NCBI GenBank assembly: GCA_010015805.1
Contig: ML978126.1
Coordinates: forward strand, 558,001-622,000
Length of the DNA: 64,000 bases
Origin: Rhizodiscina lignyota
Taxonomy: Eukaryota; Ascomycota; Dothideomycetes; Aulographales; Rhizodiscinaceae
Reading direction: 5' to 3'
Part shown: one piece after another, positions 11,086-22,025 of the stretch
How positions within the stretch are numbered: the stretch's first letter is position 1
Layout of the letters: each line of letters starts with the position of its first letter
Made by a program: the position numbers and the translations under genes
The notes under the pieces: model-generated
What the model was told of the DNA's origin: nothing
The model's input: only the letters and a program-made list of their open reading frames with translations
Database searches by the model: none

Positions 11086-12512
11086 CAATCAATGTGTGCA
11101 AAATACCACATCGGTTTTGATTTTGGCCCGGAACGTTCAATTCCTGGAGGGATTGGTGCATACAAGCAGCAGCTGAGGAGTGCTTCTGTTGCAGACGATC
11201 CGCTCATAGTTTTTTTGTGAACTTTGAAGTGCGAGGAGTGTCAGTTCTCTGACCTGTCTCGAATTCAGCAAGCTCCGTCGTAGACTGGCTTTTTACCTTC
11301 TTCACGCTAGACTTCACTTCTTTCTGGCCGACCACTCTAGGGTTCTGGTAGACTTATTTCCTATTAATGACTCCTGTTTTGCTTTTGGCTCGGCTCGCCT
11401 TTTCGAGTTCGAGTTGCGAAGAGGTCTTTCACACGGTTCTGTTTCCCTGCATCTGTTAGCATGTGTTCGTTAGGCTTTGGCTTGCAAGATGGCTAGCACG
11501 GCAGCGTTCGTTTCGTCGCATGAGGCCGGAGAATGGCGGATATACCCTCTTACCTGTCCTGCGATTTGCGTCTTCACACTCGCTCTCTCCTCACGGCGCT
11601 GCGGAGAGAGGGGGAAATTTGTTTCCGTGTGGTTTGCTGTACGGTGGAGTAGCACCTAGATGGGTTTTTGGCGGGCGTCTCGACGGGCGTTAGATAGGCA
11701 TTGAATGCACACAGCCGGTACTACTCTTTAATGGCTTTGTACTTGAAGTGTCATATATTGACTGCACCTGTGATCCCACAAGACTTACGGCATGCATGAA
11801 TCCCGTTGAACTGTCCTGCATTGACGCGTTTGCACGTAGTGGGATCCACCTCAAGCACTTCTCCACCACGTACAATTTGCGTGAGTAATGGATGATGGGC
11901 GTATTTGGATCAGAGCCGACTTTTAAGTACTGCCGCTTTTGAAACGGCCCTTGCAGTTCACGAGGAGGTCAGTGCGATTTGCCCTGTCACAGTATAGAGG
12001 GTGCGATCACGGGCGCTGATTGGATGGCCACACTCCCATGAGCATTAAGCGCTGTGTACCATTCGCACGGGAAATAGCTGGGTATTGGACTAGCCTCGAA
12101 GCTCGTAGCCGCATATGCTCCGTTTCGTCAGGCAGAGCAAACGTCACCGCTCGCCAAGCGCCCTTATGAAGCTCGACAATCAACTGCTGCCCGGCGGCTA
12201 ACCGCCCAGCGTCAGCACAAGACACGCCTCCCCCTACAAGTACGAGCTGCCCAAAAGGAGCTTCGATCCTGCTTGCAACCCACACCTGAAACGACAACTC
12301 GCCGTCGAAACGCATCTCGCTCTCACTTCAAATCCTCATCACCTCCCCTCCTCTCCTTTCCGCCCGCATACTCGACCGCAAAAGAGGCCCGCGCGCGCGC
12401 CTTCCGCACCTTGGCCTACCCCACGATCGACGAGCACGCCGAAAATAGACACCAACAATTTCTCGAAGCGTGACAACTCCCATTCGCAAGGCCACAGCTG
12501 CACGTCTGAGCC
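11086..12512. other. Intergenic region between cyclin and PhoD-like genes
   Basis: No supported gene in ~1.4 kb. The right end, from about 12170, is C-rich and looks like the leader of the WW/PhoD gene. No repeat or RNA gene was recognised. Confidence 0.5.
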
Positions 12513-15500
12513 ATGGACGGCCCTAGACGTCAAGGCCGTCCGGACGAGGAGATGTTCCTCAGCAGACCGCACGACGAGCCAGAAACTCCCACCGTGGGAC
12601 CTTTGCGAATCAACAAAGTCGCGAGTCCGAGTTTAGACCCGCAGAGAACGGGCTCTGCTGGAAATGCAGCGCAGGCATTTCCTCCGCCGTTCTCCAAACC
12701 TCCGAATGCGCCGCTGCCATATCCAGACGACCGTCCCCTCGCAAAGCCCAGTGGGCGCGTCTACACTCCTCCCTCAGAAACCGAGAGCAGGTCCAAGAAC
12801 TCGACGCCACAGGATGGACGAGGGCGAGTTGCGAGTACTGGAGGAGTGTCTGGCTCTCCGCGCACAAAATTCACTGCAGGTGATCCAAACCGTCCAACAA
12901 TAAGTGGATATGGACATGCACCATATCCCACAACCAACGATAAGGCGCCAAAGCCTTTGCCTGATTCTCCAGGCCCGGAGACGCCGGACAAGGACAGCGA
13001 CCTATTTCAGATGCCTGTGCAGCGTCCCCCGAAGACTGACGATCGACGGCCGTCTGCAACAGATGCGGTGAATCCATATCCAGAGTATCATCAGCAATAC
13101 TGGCCACCCCCAAGTGCCAGCAGCCCAACTCCGCCTGCAAACTCCAGGTTGAATATACCAAACCCTGCAGGAGTCAACCGTCTGAGCTCTACGGCATCGA
13201 CCTCGACAACGAGGGCACAGCGAGGTTCGCCGCCTCCACCTGAGACCCCAGCGGTGGATGTTCCTGGCGGAGGGATAGAAGCTAGATATGCCGCAGCCGG
13301 CATCGCGGGGACGGGCACTTTGACTGGGATGCAGAGTGCTGCTGCTTCTCAGCGGGCAGCACAATATCCACAGCCAAATCTTCGCCAGCAGACTGTTTCT
13401 GCTTCACCTCCCCAGCAACAGCAGCAACCTCCGCGAAGACCATGGACTCCGACAGAGGCACCGGGGAGTGCGCCTCATGGCCCTACAGCAGTGTATCAGG
13501 GGATGAACGAGATTACACCTGGACGTCAATCCGAGTCGCCACAAAGCATGCCTTCTTCCAGAGCGCAGCAAGTCGCAGCTGCGGAAGCGCCGCTTGACCA
13601 TGATATGTCCAGACTCAATGTGCACGAGGAAGCTCCTCCAGCGTACTCCACACTCCATCCGACAGGGCCGGGCGGGGCGCATGCTGGAGCGGGATATCCA
13701 AATGAGAAAGCAGCGGCAGCAGCAGCAATGGCGGCGGCGGGTGGGGGTGCTGCTGGAGCCGCATCTGCACCTGCGCCTGCTCCCGCGCAATATGCAGTTC
13801 CTGGAGCTCTTCCTGGAGCTCTTCCTGGAGCGCACCAGGACTTTGCGAATCAAGGGCATCCGGCGTTCGCCAACGACCCAAGACAAAACGGCGTCCAGCA
13901 ACCGACGCCAAGCTCATCATCGCAACAGCAGGTACCTGCGCCAATTCAAATAACCCAGCCAAGTGCGTCGCCTGCACCGAGCCAACCTCCTGCCTCACCT
14001 CCACCATTGCCAGAGGGGTGGATCGCACATCTCGACCCGAACTCAGGACAGTACTATTACATCCATCTGCCGACGCAATCAACTCAATGGGAGTTCCCGA
14101 AAGGACCAACTCCACTGAATCTCAACGAGCCGCTCTCTCCTACAGGCACTTTCGTGAATCCATTGACTTCGCCAGTCGCAGGCTCCTTTTCTAAGCCACT
14201 CGCGTCTCCTGGCCTTCCAATCCAGCAGCATGCGACGTTCCGTCCGGACAGCATGATGAGCATGGCGACTTTGGCGACTCCGACTGCTGCTGGATTCACA
14301 GGTCCTCCGCCCTCGGCTGGCATTGATGTGTACAAAGTTGCGCCAACAAATGGCGTGTACTTTGGTCCTTATTTGAGATATACGAATATGGACCTTGAGA
14401 GGGGTATCTGGCTAGGCTCGATATTGCTCGTGACTGAAGCTCCGCAACCTCCAACCATACATATTCATCAGAGCATTGATCTCTCTCCAAACCGTAGGTG
14501 CTATCACGAGTTATTCGATGAATAAAGCTAAATGGTGTCCAGCTCGCCAACTGAAGCCAAACCCGATATACAGCCACCAGCGGTGGATGTTCTACCGTTA
14601 CGATATCGACTTGCAAATGGACGAGGCCCAGAGCCAGAAGTGGACATACGCGATTACATCGCACCTCGGCTGCACGCGCTACGAGTTCATCGTCGCCGGC
14701 CGCCACGAGACGTCGTGGCGCTTCGTCGCGCACAGCGGCAACGACTTCGCGCTCAACGTGTCGCCGAACGAGCGCAACAAGCTCGGCGGCATCGGCTACA
14801 TGTGGAAGGACATCCTGCAGAAGCACATCGAGTGCAACGGCTTCCACGCGCAGCTCGGCCTGGGCGACCAGATCTTCGCGGACAGGCTGTGGAAGGAGAT
14901 TCCGCTGCTAAAGCAGTGGACTGCGATGAGCGGGAAGGAGAATAGGAAGAACGCGCAGTGGACGGCGAGGCATGAGGAGGAAGTCACGCATGCATATTTC
15001 CATTATTACACGAGTCATTTTGACCAGCCGCACTTAAGGGAGGCGTTTGCGCAGATTCCGCATATTTTGACGGTGAATGACCATGATATGTGAGTCCCGT
15101 CTTGTTGCCCGCAATTTTACTCCAAGGACGAAAAGGAAGGATGGAACGGGACTCGGCTGACAGTATTGTCGCAGATTCGATGGATTCGGTTCTTACCCAG
15201 AGTACATGCAATTCTCCAACATGTTCAAGAACATGGGCCGGGTAGGTATCGAAATGTACCTCCTCTTCCAGCACCACACCACCCTCGAAATCCTCCGCAA
15301 CGTCAGCAACGACATCGACCTGTTCACCATCACCGGCACCGGCTGGCACTTTGTCAAATACCTCGGCCCTGCAGTGGTAGTCGTCGGCCCCGACTGCAGA
15401 AGTGAACGCAACCCGCACCAGGTCATGGCTGGGCCAACGTACCAAGGCCTGTTCCCCAAAGTGGCGACGCTCCCGCCATCCGTGCAGCACTGTATCTGGA

Positions 15501-16396
15501 TGGTCCCGGTGCCGATCGTGTACCCGAGACTGGAGAGCGTTGAGCATCTTGCTAGCACAGTGGCGACGGGGAAGAAGGCTGTCACGGGCACGTTTAATAT
15601 GCTGGGCAAGGTCACCAGTTCAGTTGCAGGCGTTGTCGGCGCAAAGGGTGTCGTGGGAGAGGGTTTCACTAGCATCAAGAAGGCGGTTGGCAAGTCGGGC
15701 CTGATGAGCGGTGTCTTGAGTCCATTCGGCGATATTGACATGCTTGATGAGTTACGTGACATGTGGACGCATGAGTCCAAGGTAAGCTCCCGCCAGAATT
15801 TAATTCTTACTACTCTGTGAAGGACGACGGATTGCTGATATAACCCCTAGGACCTCGAGCGAACCTATTTCATCCGTACACTCCAAGGCATCGCGCACAA
15901 CAAGTCCCTCCGCATGACCATCTTCTCTGGCTCAGTGTCAGCATGCGGTGCCGGTCTTCTGCACGATCCTAGTCACCCGCAGGACCACAAGTCCATGTAC
16001 CAAATCATCTCATCGTCGGTAGTCAACGCCCCGCCGAACAGCTACGTCCTGCGTCTGCTGCACAACAACAAGCCGCTCTATGTCCCTGCAAACGGCCATC
16101 GCAGCACCAACACGCCCTCCGACACGAAGGAGGATATGATGGAGATCTTCGCACAGGATGTGAACGGCCAGCCGCGTGAGTTGAAGAGGCTGATGGGCAG
16201 GCGGAATTATGTCGCGTGCGTGGCGTTCGATCCCGAAGTCGTGCAGGGTGCGTTTGGACAGACGGTCGTGGGAGGGGCCCATGGGAGCGGCAGGCTGAGT
16301 CTCGCGGTGGACTTTTTGGTGCAGAATGAGGGCGGCTTCGGCGTGCCGATGAAGTATGGCCCGGTTGTTATTCCGCATCTGGAGTATGGGCGATGA
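12513..16396 (+). CDS. WW-domain and PhoD-like metallophosphatase fusion protein
   Basis: CDS is join(12513..14493, 14543..15089, 15175..15781, 15851..16396), 1226 aa. Residues 1-490 are disordered, rich in Pro, Ser, Gln and Ala, with a PGALPGALPGA repeat. A WW domain follows: LPEGW with W503, the YYY core and W526 in STQWEFP. WW domains bind proline-rich ligands. From about residue 600 the protein matches the fungal PhoD-like phosphatase family. It has GVYFGPYLRY, the metal-site motifs GDQIFAD (768-774) and NDHDIFDGFGSYP (from 839), and the conserved tail with PANGHRS and LAVDFLVQNEGG. All three introns (49, 85, 69 nt) restore these motifs. The fungal family is large and mostly uncharacterised, so the substrate is not known; a phosphomonoester or phosphodiester activity is inferred from the fold. 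It is convergent with TRM140. Confidence 0.88.
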
Positions 16397-16632
16397 TGAG
16401 GTTTGGATGACCTTTGTTCGATCTCCTGGGACTCAAGGCGGCTATTTACGATTACGACCGCAAAGCATTTTGGAGTCTTTCTTCTCCCTTCTCGTCTGTT
16501 GTTGAGCGTTTAGGGCGATGAGACTGTGACGGCTATGCGGCTTTTCTTTCTTCTTCTCGTGGTTGGCGAGCACATAGAGATGCGCAATACCAAACGAATC
16601 AGCAAAGTTCATGTACTTGCGTCGTATTCTAG
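16397..16632. other. Convergent intergenic spacer
   Basis: A 236-bp spacer between the 3' ends of the PhoD-like gene (+) and the TRM140-like gene (-). It should contain both polyadenylation regions. Confidence 0.5.
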
Positions 16633-17877
16633 TCATGTCTCCTCTGATATACTTAGCGAGCTTATGTCTGGTACCGCGCTCTTCACGGCATCTGGGAATA
16701 GCGATTGGCCTGGCTTGCGGAAGCACGCCTGAATCCAGCACCGGTACATCTTCAACTTCCTCTGCCGATTGACAAGCAGCCGTCTGTCCGTCCCAATTCT
16801 CACAAGCTCAAACGTCGGCTTCGGCGCGTCCTCCGCGTCCTGTCCCCCAACCCAGATGTCGCGCAGCTCGTCCTCCTCGAAGAAATACACGCGCGTGCCA
16901 TCGCCTCTGACGTAGAAGTTCTCCTCCATCCACCGGCCTTTCTTGAAGCGCACCTGCGCTAGATCGCCGCGGCCGTAGTCGCGGAACAGCACCAGCCCTC
17001 CTGGCTTGAGGACGCGGTGGATATTTTTGAGCGCTTGTTGCCATTGGGCCGGCGAGAGCGCAGAGAAGATGAATATCATGAGCACGATGTCTACCGATCC
17101 GGGTTGCACGCCCGGAGGCAGTGATGGGCCCGGCGTCTCGTCCGATTGTGCCTCATCGTCTGGTGGTGCACCGGCCACATCCCATACGTCCGCGCTGATG
17201 TACTTCTCGTCGTACGCCTCGTTCTTCCGTATGAGCTCCACAGCTTTCTTACTGAAATCACACGCATGTATCCTCAATCCCGCATTCTTATTCTGCGCCA
17301 GTATCGGAAACGCCGTATTCCCCGCGCCCGCACCCACCTCGAGTAGCGTGCACGCCGGCGCATCCTCCTCCGTGATCTGATTCAGGATCGGAAACTCCTG
17401 CGCCAGCCATTTGCGGTTCTTAAAGAAGTTCGCCGTGTTATGGCTGTAGAACGTATTCCAGAACCGCTCGGGGTGCAGGTTGAACCTCCGACGGTCAAAG
17501 TCCGACACCGGCGCCTCGCGCTGCTTCACGAACTGCGATTCGGCAAAGTCCCTGTAGCTGTCGTCCGTCTCGACGTTGTCCCACGCGTTGAACTCGAAGA
17601 TGTTGTCGCCCTCTTCGAGATAGCGCGAGCCGAAGGCGAAGGGGTCGGTGCGCTTCTCCGTGTTGGCAGGGTCGCGGGGGCGTGTCGGAGGACGGCGCTG
17701 GGGCTCGAGGGAGGTGGGGATGCCGTAGTCGTCTGTTTCGGAGGGTGTGGGCGGAGATGGTGAGGTGGGTTTGTGGTAGATTGGGTCGGCGGTGACGGCG
17801 TAGCGCACGTGTTCCATGCTAGGACCTAGTTGGCGCTTCTTGCGGAGGGGGATTGAGGGTTCCTCCGCCTCTTCCAT
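16633..17877 (-). CDS. TRM140: TRM140-like tRNA m3C methyltransferase
   Basis: A single exon of 414 aa. The Trm140/METTL2/METTL6 family makes 3-methylcytidine at position 32 of the anticodon loop of certain tRNAs, using S-adenosylmethionine. Conserved blocks are visible in order: DPFAFGSRYLEEGDNIFEFNAWDNV, RRRFNLHPERFWNTFYSHN, FFKNRKWLAQEFP, the SAM-binding motif I LLEVGAGAGNTAFP (residues 178-191), DFSKKAVELI, and the late block VLKPGGLVLFRDYGRGDLAQVRFKKGRW. The C-terminus ends with the family-type RQRKLKMYRCWIQACFRKP. In budding yeast the protein is fused to an actin-binding N-terminus; that extension is absent here, as in most filamentous fungi. ATG 17877 is chosen; the upstream in-frame 45 codons have only a GTG. 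The gene is divergent from COQ10. Confidence 0.9.
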   Translation of the reverse strand: MEEAEEPSIPLRKKRQLGPSMEHVRYAVTADPIYHKPTSPSPPTPSETDDYGIPTSLEPQRRPPTRPRDPANTEKRTDPFAFGSRYLEEGDNIFEFNAWDNVETDDSYRDFAESQFVKQREAPVSDFDRRRFNLHPERFWNTFYSHNTANFFKNRKWLAQEFPILNQITEEDAPACTLLEVGAGAGNTAFPILAQNKNAGLRIHACDFSKKAVELIRKNEAYDEKYISADVWDVAGAPPDDEAQSDETPGPSLPPGVQPGSVDIVLMIFIFSALSPAQWQQALKNIHRVLKPGGLVLFRDYGRGDLAQVRFKKGRWMEENFYVRGDGTRVYFFEEDELRDIWVGGQDAEDAPKPTFELVRIGTDRRLLVNRQRKLKMYRCWIQACFRKPGQSLFPDAVKSAVPDISSLSISEET

Positions 17878-18209
17878 GGTTGGGGAGGGATTTGTTAGTA
17901 GATGATGTGAACGGTGAAGCGGAAATGGCGTTGGTGGGACTTGAAGAGCCTCCAAAATTAAGCTAAGCTTGGCGATCGATCTAATCTTGATCAGATCGAT
18001 TAGATATAGCACATGCTTTCGGATCTTCCCGAGATTTCAACGTGTAATGCAATCATCAGCATTATCACTGGAGAGCTCGCATTGGGTGCATCGGATGCGA
18101 CGAGCTCTCAGCTCTTTTCCTTCTGAGCTTGTCCTTCGCTGAACGCCTGCTTTCCTTCAAACTCTCACAGCTAGACCGTCTGTACATTCAATTGACCTCG
18201 CAGTCCATC
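17878..18209. promoter_or_regulatory. Divergent promoter region TRM140 / COQ10
   Basis: A 332-bp gap between the two start codons must carry both promoters. The GATC-rich stretch at about 17971-18000 contains short inverted motifs (TTGATCAGATCGAT) but no specific regulator site can be named. Confidence 0.45.
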
Positions 18210-19016
18210 ATGAATGCGGTGTGGACTCGACCGTCTCGTCTCGCGTACCTGAAACAACACCCACTCCATCCAATACCGCTCTCTCAATCCAAGCGCCGGA
18301 CATTCGTTCCCAACCCTTTCGCTAGCAATTCGTCACCTTCTCTCCAGACTCTCACAGCTTCAAGAACATTGCCGTATCCCAGTGCTGCAATCTACGCAAT
18401 CATCGCCGATGTCTCGAGCTACTCATCATTCCTCCCGTTCTGCCTTTCGAGCGAGGTGACGCGCTGGTCTGCGCCCGATGTTGACGGCAAGAAGTGGCCC
18501 AGTGAGGCGTCGCTACAAGTCGGCTGGGGCAGTATCACAGAGACGTTCCGGAGCAGAATATACTGCGTTCCAGAGAAGATTGTGGAGGCAGTAGGAGGGC
18601 AAAGCGAGACTACACTACAGAGCGAGGACATCAAGCATCATAATAACAGCGATGGGAGGTCGACGTCAAGAGAGAGTGGAATTTGGAATGGACAGGGGCA
18701 GCAAATATTGACCCATCTGCAATCGCGCTGGACGCTAAATCCCTTCCCATACCAGCCTCCTCCGGTGGGCAATGGAAAGAGAACGGACCCCGCTGCTCCC
18801 ACGGATACGTCAGCGAGACATCAGACGGAAGTGCAGCTTTCCCTTTCCTTTGCATTCGCGAACCCGATATACAGCGCAATGAGCTCCGCAGTCACGCCGA
18901 AGGTGGCAGGGATGATGATCGAGGCATTCGAGAAAAGAGTCGCGACGCTGCTAGACGCGCCGAGTGTGGGTGGGAAGAAGCTGGATAGCATCAATGGGCT
19001 GGCAGCCCGATCATAG
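18210..19016 (+). CDS. COQ10: COQ10-like mitochondrial coenzyme Q-binding protein
   Basis: A single exon of 268 aa. Coq10 proteins have a START-like lipid-binding fold, bind coenzyme Q in mitochondria and support its synthesis and delivery to the respiratory chain. The N-terminus is Arg/Ser/Pro-rich and nearly free of acidic residues, fitting a mitochondrial presequence. The START-type domain begins near residue 50 with RTLPYPSAAIYAIIADVSSYSSFLPFCLSSEV, followed by LQVGWGSITETFRSRIYC. It ends in the family-type FANPIYSAMSSAVTPKVAGMMIEAFEKR helix. A Ser/Gly/Asn-rich loop around residues 130-160 is a fungal insertion. ATG 18210 was chosen because it starts the presequence; the frame is open upstream without another ATG. 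Confidence 0.88.
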   Translation: MNAVWTRPSRLAYLKQHPLHPIPLSQSKRRTFVPNPFASNSSPSLQTLTASRTLPYPSAAIYAIIADVSSYSSFLPFCLSSEVTRWSAPDVDGKKWPSEASLQVGWGSITETFRSRIYCVPEKIVEAVGGQSETTLQSEDIKHHNNSDGRSTSRESGIWNGQGQQILTHLQSRWTLNPFPYQPPPVGNGKRTDPAAPTDTSARHQTEVQLSLSFAFANPIYSAMSSAVTPKVAGMMIEAFEKRVATLLDAPSVGGKKLDSINGLAARS

Positions 19017-19240
19017 AGGAGCATGGAATCTGTTGGGGATGCAGAAGACCTGTTTACCAGCATAGCGCCGGCGTTCAGCCTGATCTACATCGCGAGATCA
19101 CGTCGAGGACCCAACCTCCATCATCATATAATACTTATAGCACTACGTCTTTTTTAAGTACGCTTATCTCAAGCATCACTGCCCAACCGGGCGTCAACTT
19201 TTCGAAGTGCGCATTCCGAAGTGACAAACTTATCGCCGGC

Positions 19241-19360
19241 CGGGCAAGCTGTTACGCCTAAGAGCGACCAGCTCTTGCACTTCAAGCTAAGCGAGACCAT
19301 TTCTAAAAGCTCAGTCTTACGTTCTCTGGAGTCTATACAACAATCGCACTTTGTTGAAAT
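19241..19360 (+). repeat. Diverged dispersed repeat, copy A
   Basis: Aligned by eye with 29400-29520 in the same orientation. Shared words include CAGCTCTTGC, GCGAGAC and AAAGCTCAGT, followed by TTAC and a GTTC..TG.AGT.TATAC pattern at matching spacing. Identity is roughly three quarters. The origin (transposon fragment or other) is unknown. Confidence 0.5.
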
Positions 19361-20666
19361 ATTCCACACTTTATTTGCAACAGAGGGTTTACATCGTAGC
19401 TGCCCAGTGTCTTGAAAGTTGCCACTGACATTTTTCGTCATCCTCGATGCACTCTCCTTTGCATACTCTTCTTCTCTCCTTCAATCTATATCTACTATCC
19501 TCTACTCACTCGCGATCGAGCCATGACATAGGTGCAGTTGGAACGCCAGCTCAGGGCACTCATACTTACTGTGCCAGAGGATTTACACTATCCACCTGCA
19601 TCGAAGCGCTCCTTCCACGAGCCGTGTCATCAGTACTGGCAGCAGCAGGAGATCAGTTGAAGCCCGAGGAGCTTGCACCGCCAGCAGGGGCAGTCATTGG
19701 CACGTTCTTGCTGCTATTAGTAGTAGCACCGGCCTCCCCTGCCCAGCGCCTTCTCGTAGAAGCTGCTACTCTTGCGCGCGCCTTCGTCGTACGTGTGCGG
19801 AGGGCGAGCTCGACGGCCGTGAGACCTTCGTTCTTCTAGACGATGACCGAGCGACAGCGTAACCGACTGGAACCCTAAAGTCCATCGACGGCGAAGGACT
19901 CCTTTCATGAATCATATTTGTTATAGAGAACGCTGGTGCTTATGAATAGTCTCTCACTCTTACTTTCTCCGACTACATTCTATGGCACGACATCAACATT
20001 AGAAGGCAATAGTCTCAGGCGACATTGCCAGAATTGCTAAAGGCGATCAGCCAAAATGGGTATAAATTGACCTATCGGGACAGTTCGAGACATCATCGCA
20101 CACAAGGCTTCCGAGAATCGTGCGGAGATACAATTGCAGTGCTACTGCGAAACCTTTTACTGGACTTTCTGCAGAGAATGTATTTTTCTCTGACTCACAT
20201 TTCATATTTTGACAATAGAGTAGACATCTTCGCGAACATCTTAACCTGGGTCAAGCTACGGATGGACTGGGAGAAGGATCCATCTTTACCTCGGAACCGA
20301 ATTTGGAGAAGACGCTGTGCTGGCGTTCTACGATACTATGACTACCTTAGATGGATACGACTCGATTTAACAGTCGCTCGTCTATACAGTCAACTTAGAC
20401 TTTGTGGCTAAGCCATCGAAGCGTAAACGGAAGCTAGAGCCTGTCCACCGGCCGATAATCCACTACATCATACTAAGGAAGTTTCAAGTGCCCAGGCCCG
20501 CGACAGAGGACAGCACCATTGATCCCAGCCTGCGCCAATAGTAATCACTTCGACGGACGATTTTCTTCATTGTCTACGCTACTCCAGCGCTGTGTAGCGA
20601 AGCTAAGATACGCACGCTCTGCATGCATGTTAGTAAAGGGCTTTGATAGATTAATTTTAATATAGC

Positions 20667-20970
20667 GTGTACCTCTAATATAGTATGGCTCTCATCGAAG
20701 GGGTCGAGATAGCTAAATAAGCTTGTGTCTACCCATAGTGAGAGCATACTCGAAGAGGATGAAGAAGCTGAACTCTCAGGTGTTTACAAGTCCGTGCAAC
20801 AGGCTCGACCAGGCTCCCAACATAATCAAACGCATCATCAGCCAGCGCGCCCAGTAGGGGCTCCGACATAGAGCTTCACACATACTACGTGTTTCCAATG
20901 TAGTACGAAGCTCGTCGAAGATGGCGAAGCGGCTACATACTGCGTTTTCATCCACAGTGCGAGGGGATGT
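20667..20970. repeat. Pair of diverged ~80-bp direct repeats
   Basis: 20667-20750 and 20889-20970 share an ordered series of words (GTGT, TAGTA, GCTC.TCGAAG, CGA, GCTA, CCA.AGTG.GAG) with a spacing of about 220 bp. The second copy lies in a 76-codon minus-strand frame and the first in the same sense but with stops. This is consistent with a decayed repetitive coding element. Confidence 0.35.
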
Positions 20971-21221
20971 GTAAATGCGCGGGCGCTGAAGTTTTGCCGC
21001 TATCACGGACGTCTCCTACGACAACTGCAAAATAGCATTACAAAGCAATATAGCGCTACAAAACAACCTAGTTAGCCAAGCCTACCGAGATCGTGTCGCT
21101 AGTATCGAAAAGCCTACACTATCTCGTGACTCGTAGTGCTATCGCTGTCGCTACATAGCGTGCCCTCGCCAAAGCCAATAATAGAGTACTTCCGGGTAAC
21201 CACAATCGTTTTAAGGACTCT

Positions 21222-21240
21222 ACGGAGTGGAGTACTCCGT
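21222..21240. repeat. Short perfect inverted repeat
   Basis: ACGGAGT and ACTCCGT are separated by five bases. Such short palindromic words can mark ends of decayed fungal transposons, but no target-site duplication or transposase is visible here. Confidence 0.35.
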
Positions 21241-22025
21241 GACCCCCTTTTCAATTTCGATGCTCTAACGCCACTTCACAGAGCAATCGAATGTACATGA
21301 CTCCAAGATCTTTCGACATGTTCCCGGCCTTACGAGAGGTGGCGCTCTCACGTTTCACCGTCGTTGTGGCCTATTCACTTTGTAGTGATAAGGATGAGCG
21401 TAGCTAGTGGGTATTCGGGAAATTGGCATATTACGCTGGAGCAGTTGCGACACTGTTGGAGTGGCCATTGGCAAATCCCTCGTCGACATTCGTAAAACCG
21501 TTCAGCAGAAAGGCAAAATCATGAAATTGATCTTCCGAACGAGTTTGATTTTCCGACAGACTAGTGCCTTAAGCTCCAGTCTCCAATGGGTGGCAGATTG
21601 ATCTGTAGAATGCTTAGAGCAGATCGAAGGTCATGTCCTCTCGCATAGAGAGTGGCATGTTGGGTGTGCATCGGAACCCCGTACGCGCTGCTCGCGTGAT
21701 TGAGCAAGCAGCTGCTGCACAAGCCGGCGAATTTTCGCAAGTCGGCTGGAAGTGTATGGGTGGATCCCGTGCAAACTCGAATACATCCTCTAGATGAAGG
21801 GTAGCCGGGCTCACACGAACTTTGCTTTTCATCTTGTTCACTTTCAAGGCACAGACTTTATAAAAGCGGACGGAAATTTGTGAATGAAGTCTCAGCCTCT
21901 TGCATTCCACAACATATTTATAGCGGCATTTAGAAGAGCGATGATTACCGGGAATATCTCGCGAATTTCCTAACCGGGTCTTCAAAATCTTTGCGTAGCT
22001 CCTCCGCATTGTTTGCCTCGGTTTA

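Larger units (their letters stand above)
19017..22025. other. Three-kb gene-free region with relic repeats
   Basis: No intact gene is supported. Open frames are short and unlike known families. The stretch holds one copy of a dispersed repeat (19241-19360), a pair of diverged ~80-bp direct repeats (20667-20750 and 20889-20970), and an inverted repeat ACGGAGT/ACTCCGT at 21222-21240. Short open stretches, for example a Lys/Arg-rich one near 20409-20530, suggest eroded coding or transposon DNA. I cannot assign a family. Confidence 0.5.

Noticed and set aside
17878-18012. 45-codon N-terminal extension of the TRM140-like protein
   Set aside because: The extension begins only at GTG; the ATG at 17877 is the first usable start and gives a normal family N-terminus.
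19447-19839. 130-codon + frame in the relic region
   Set aside because: Low-complexity hydrophobic stretches, no motif, and another frame in the same DNA is equally open. Chance or relic.
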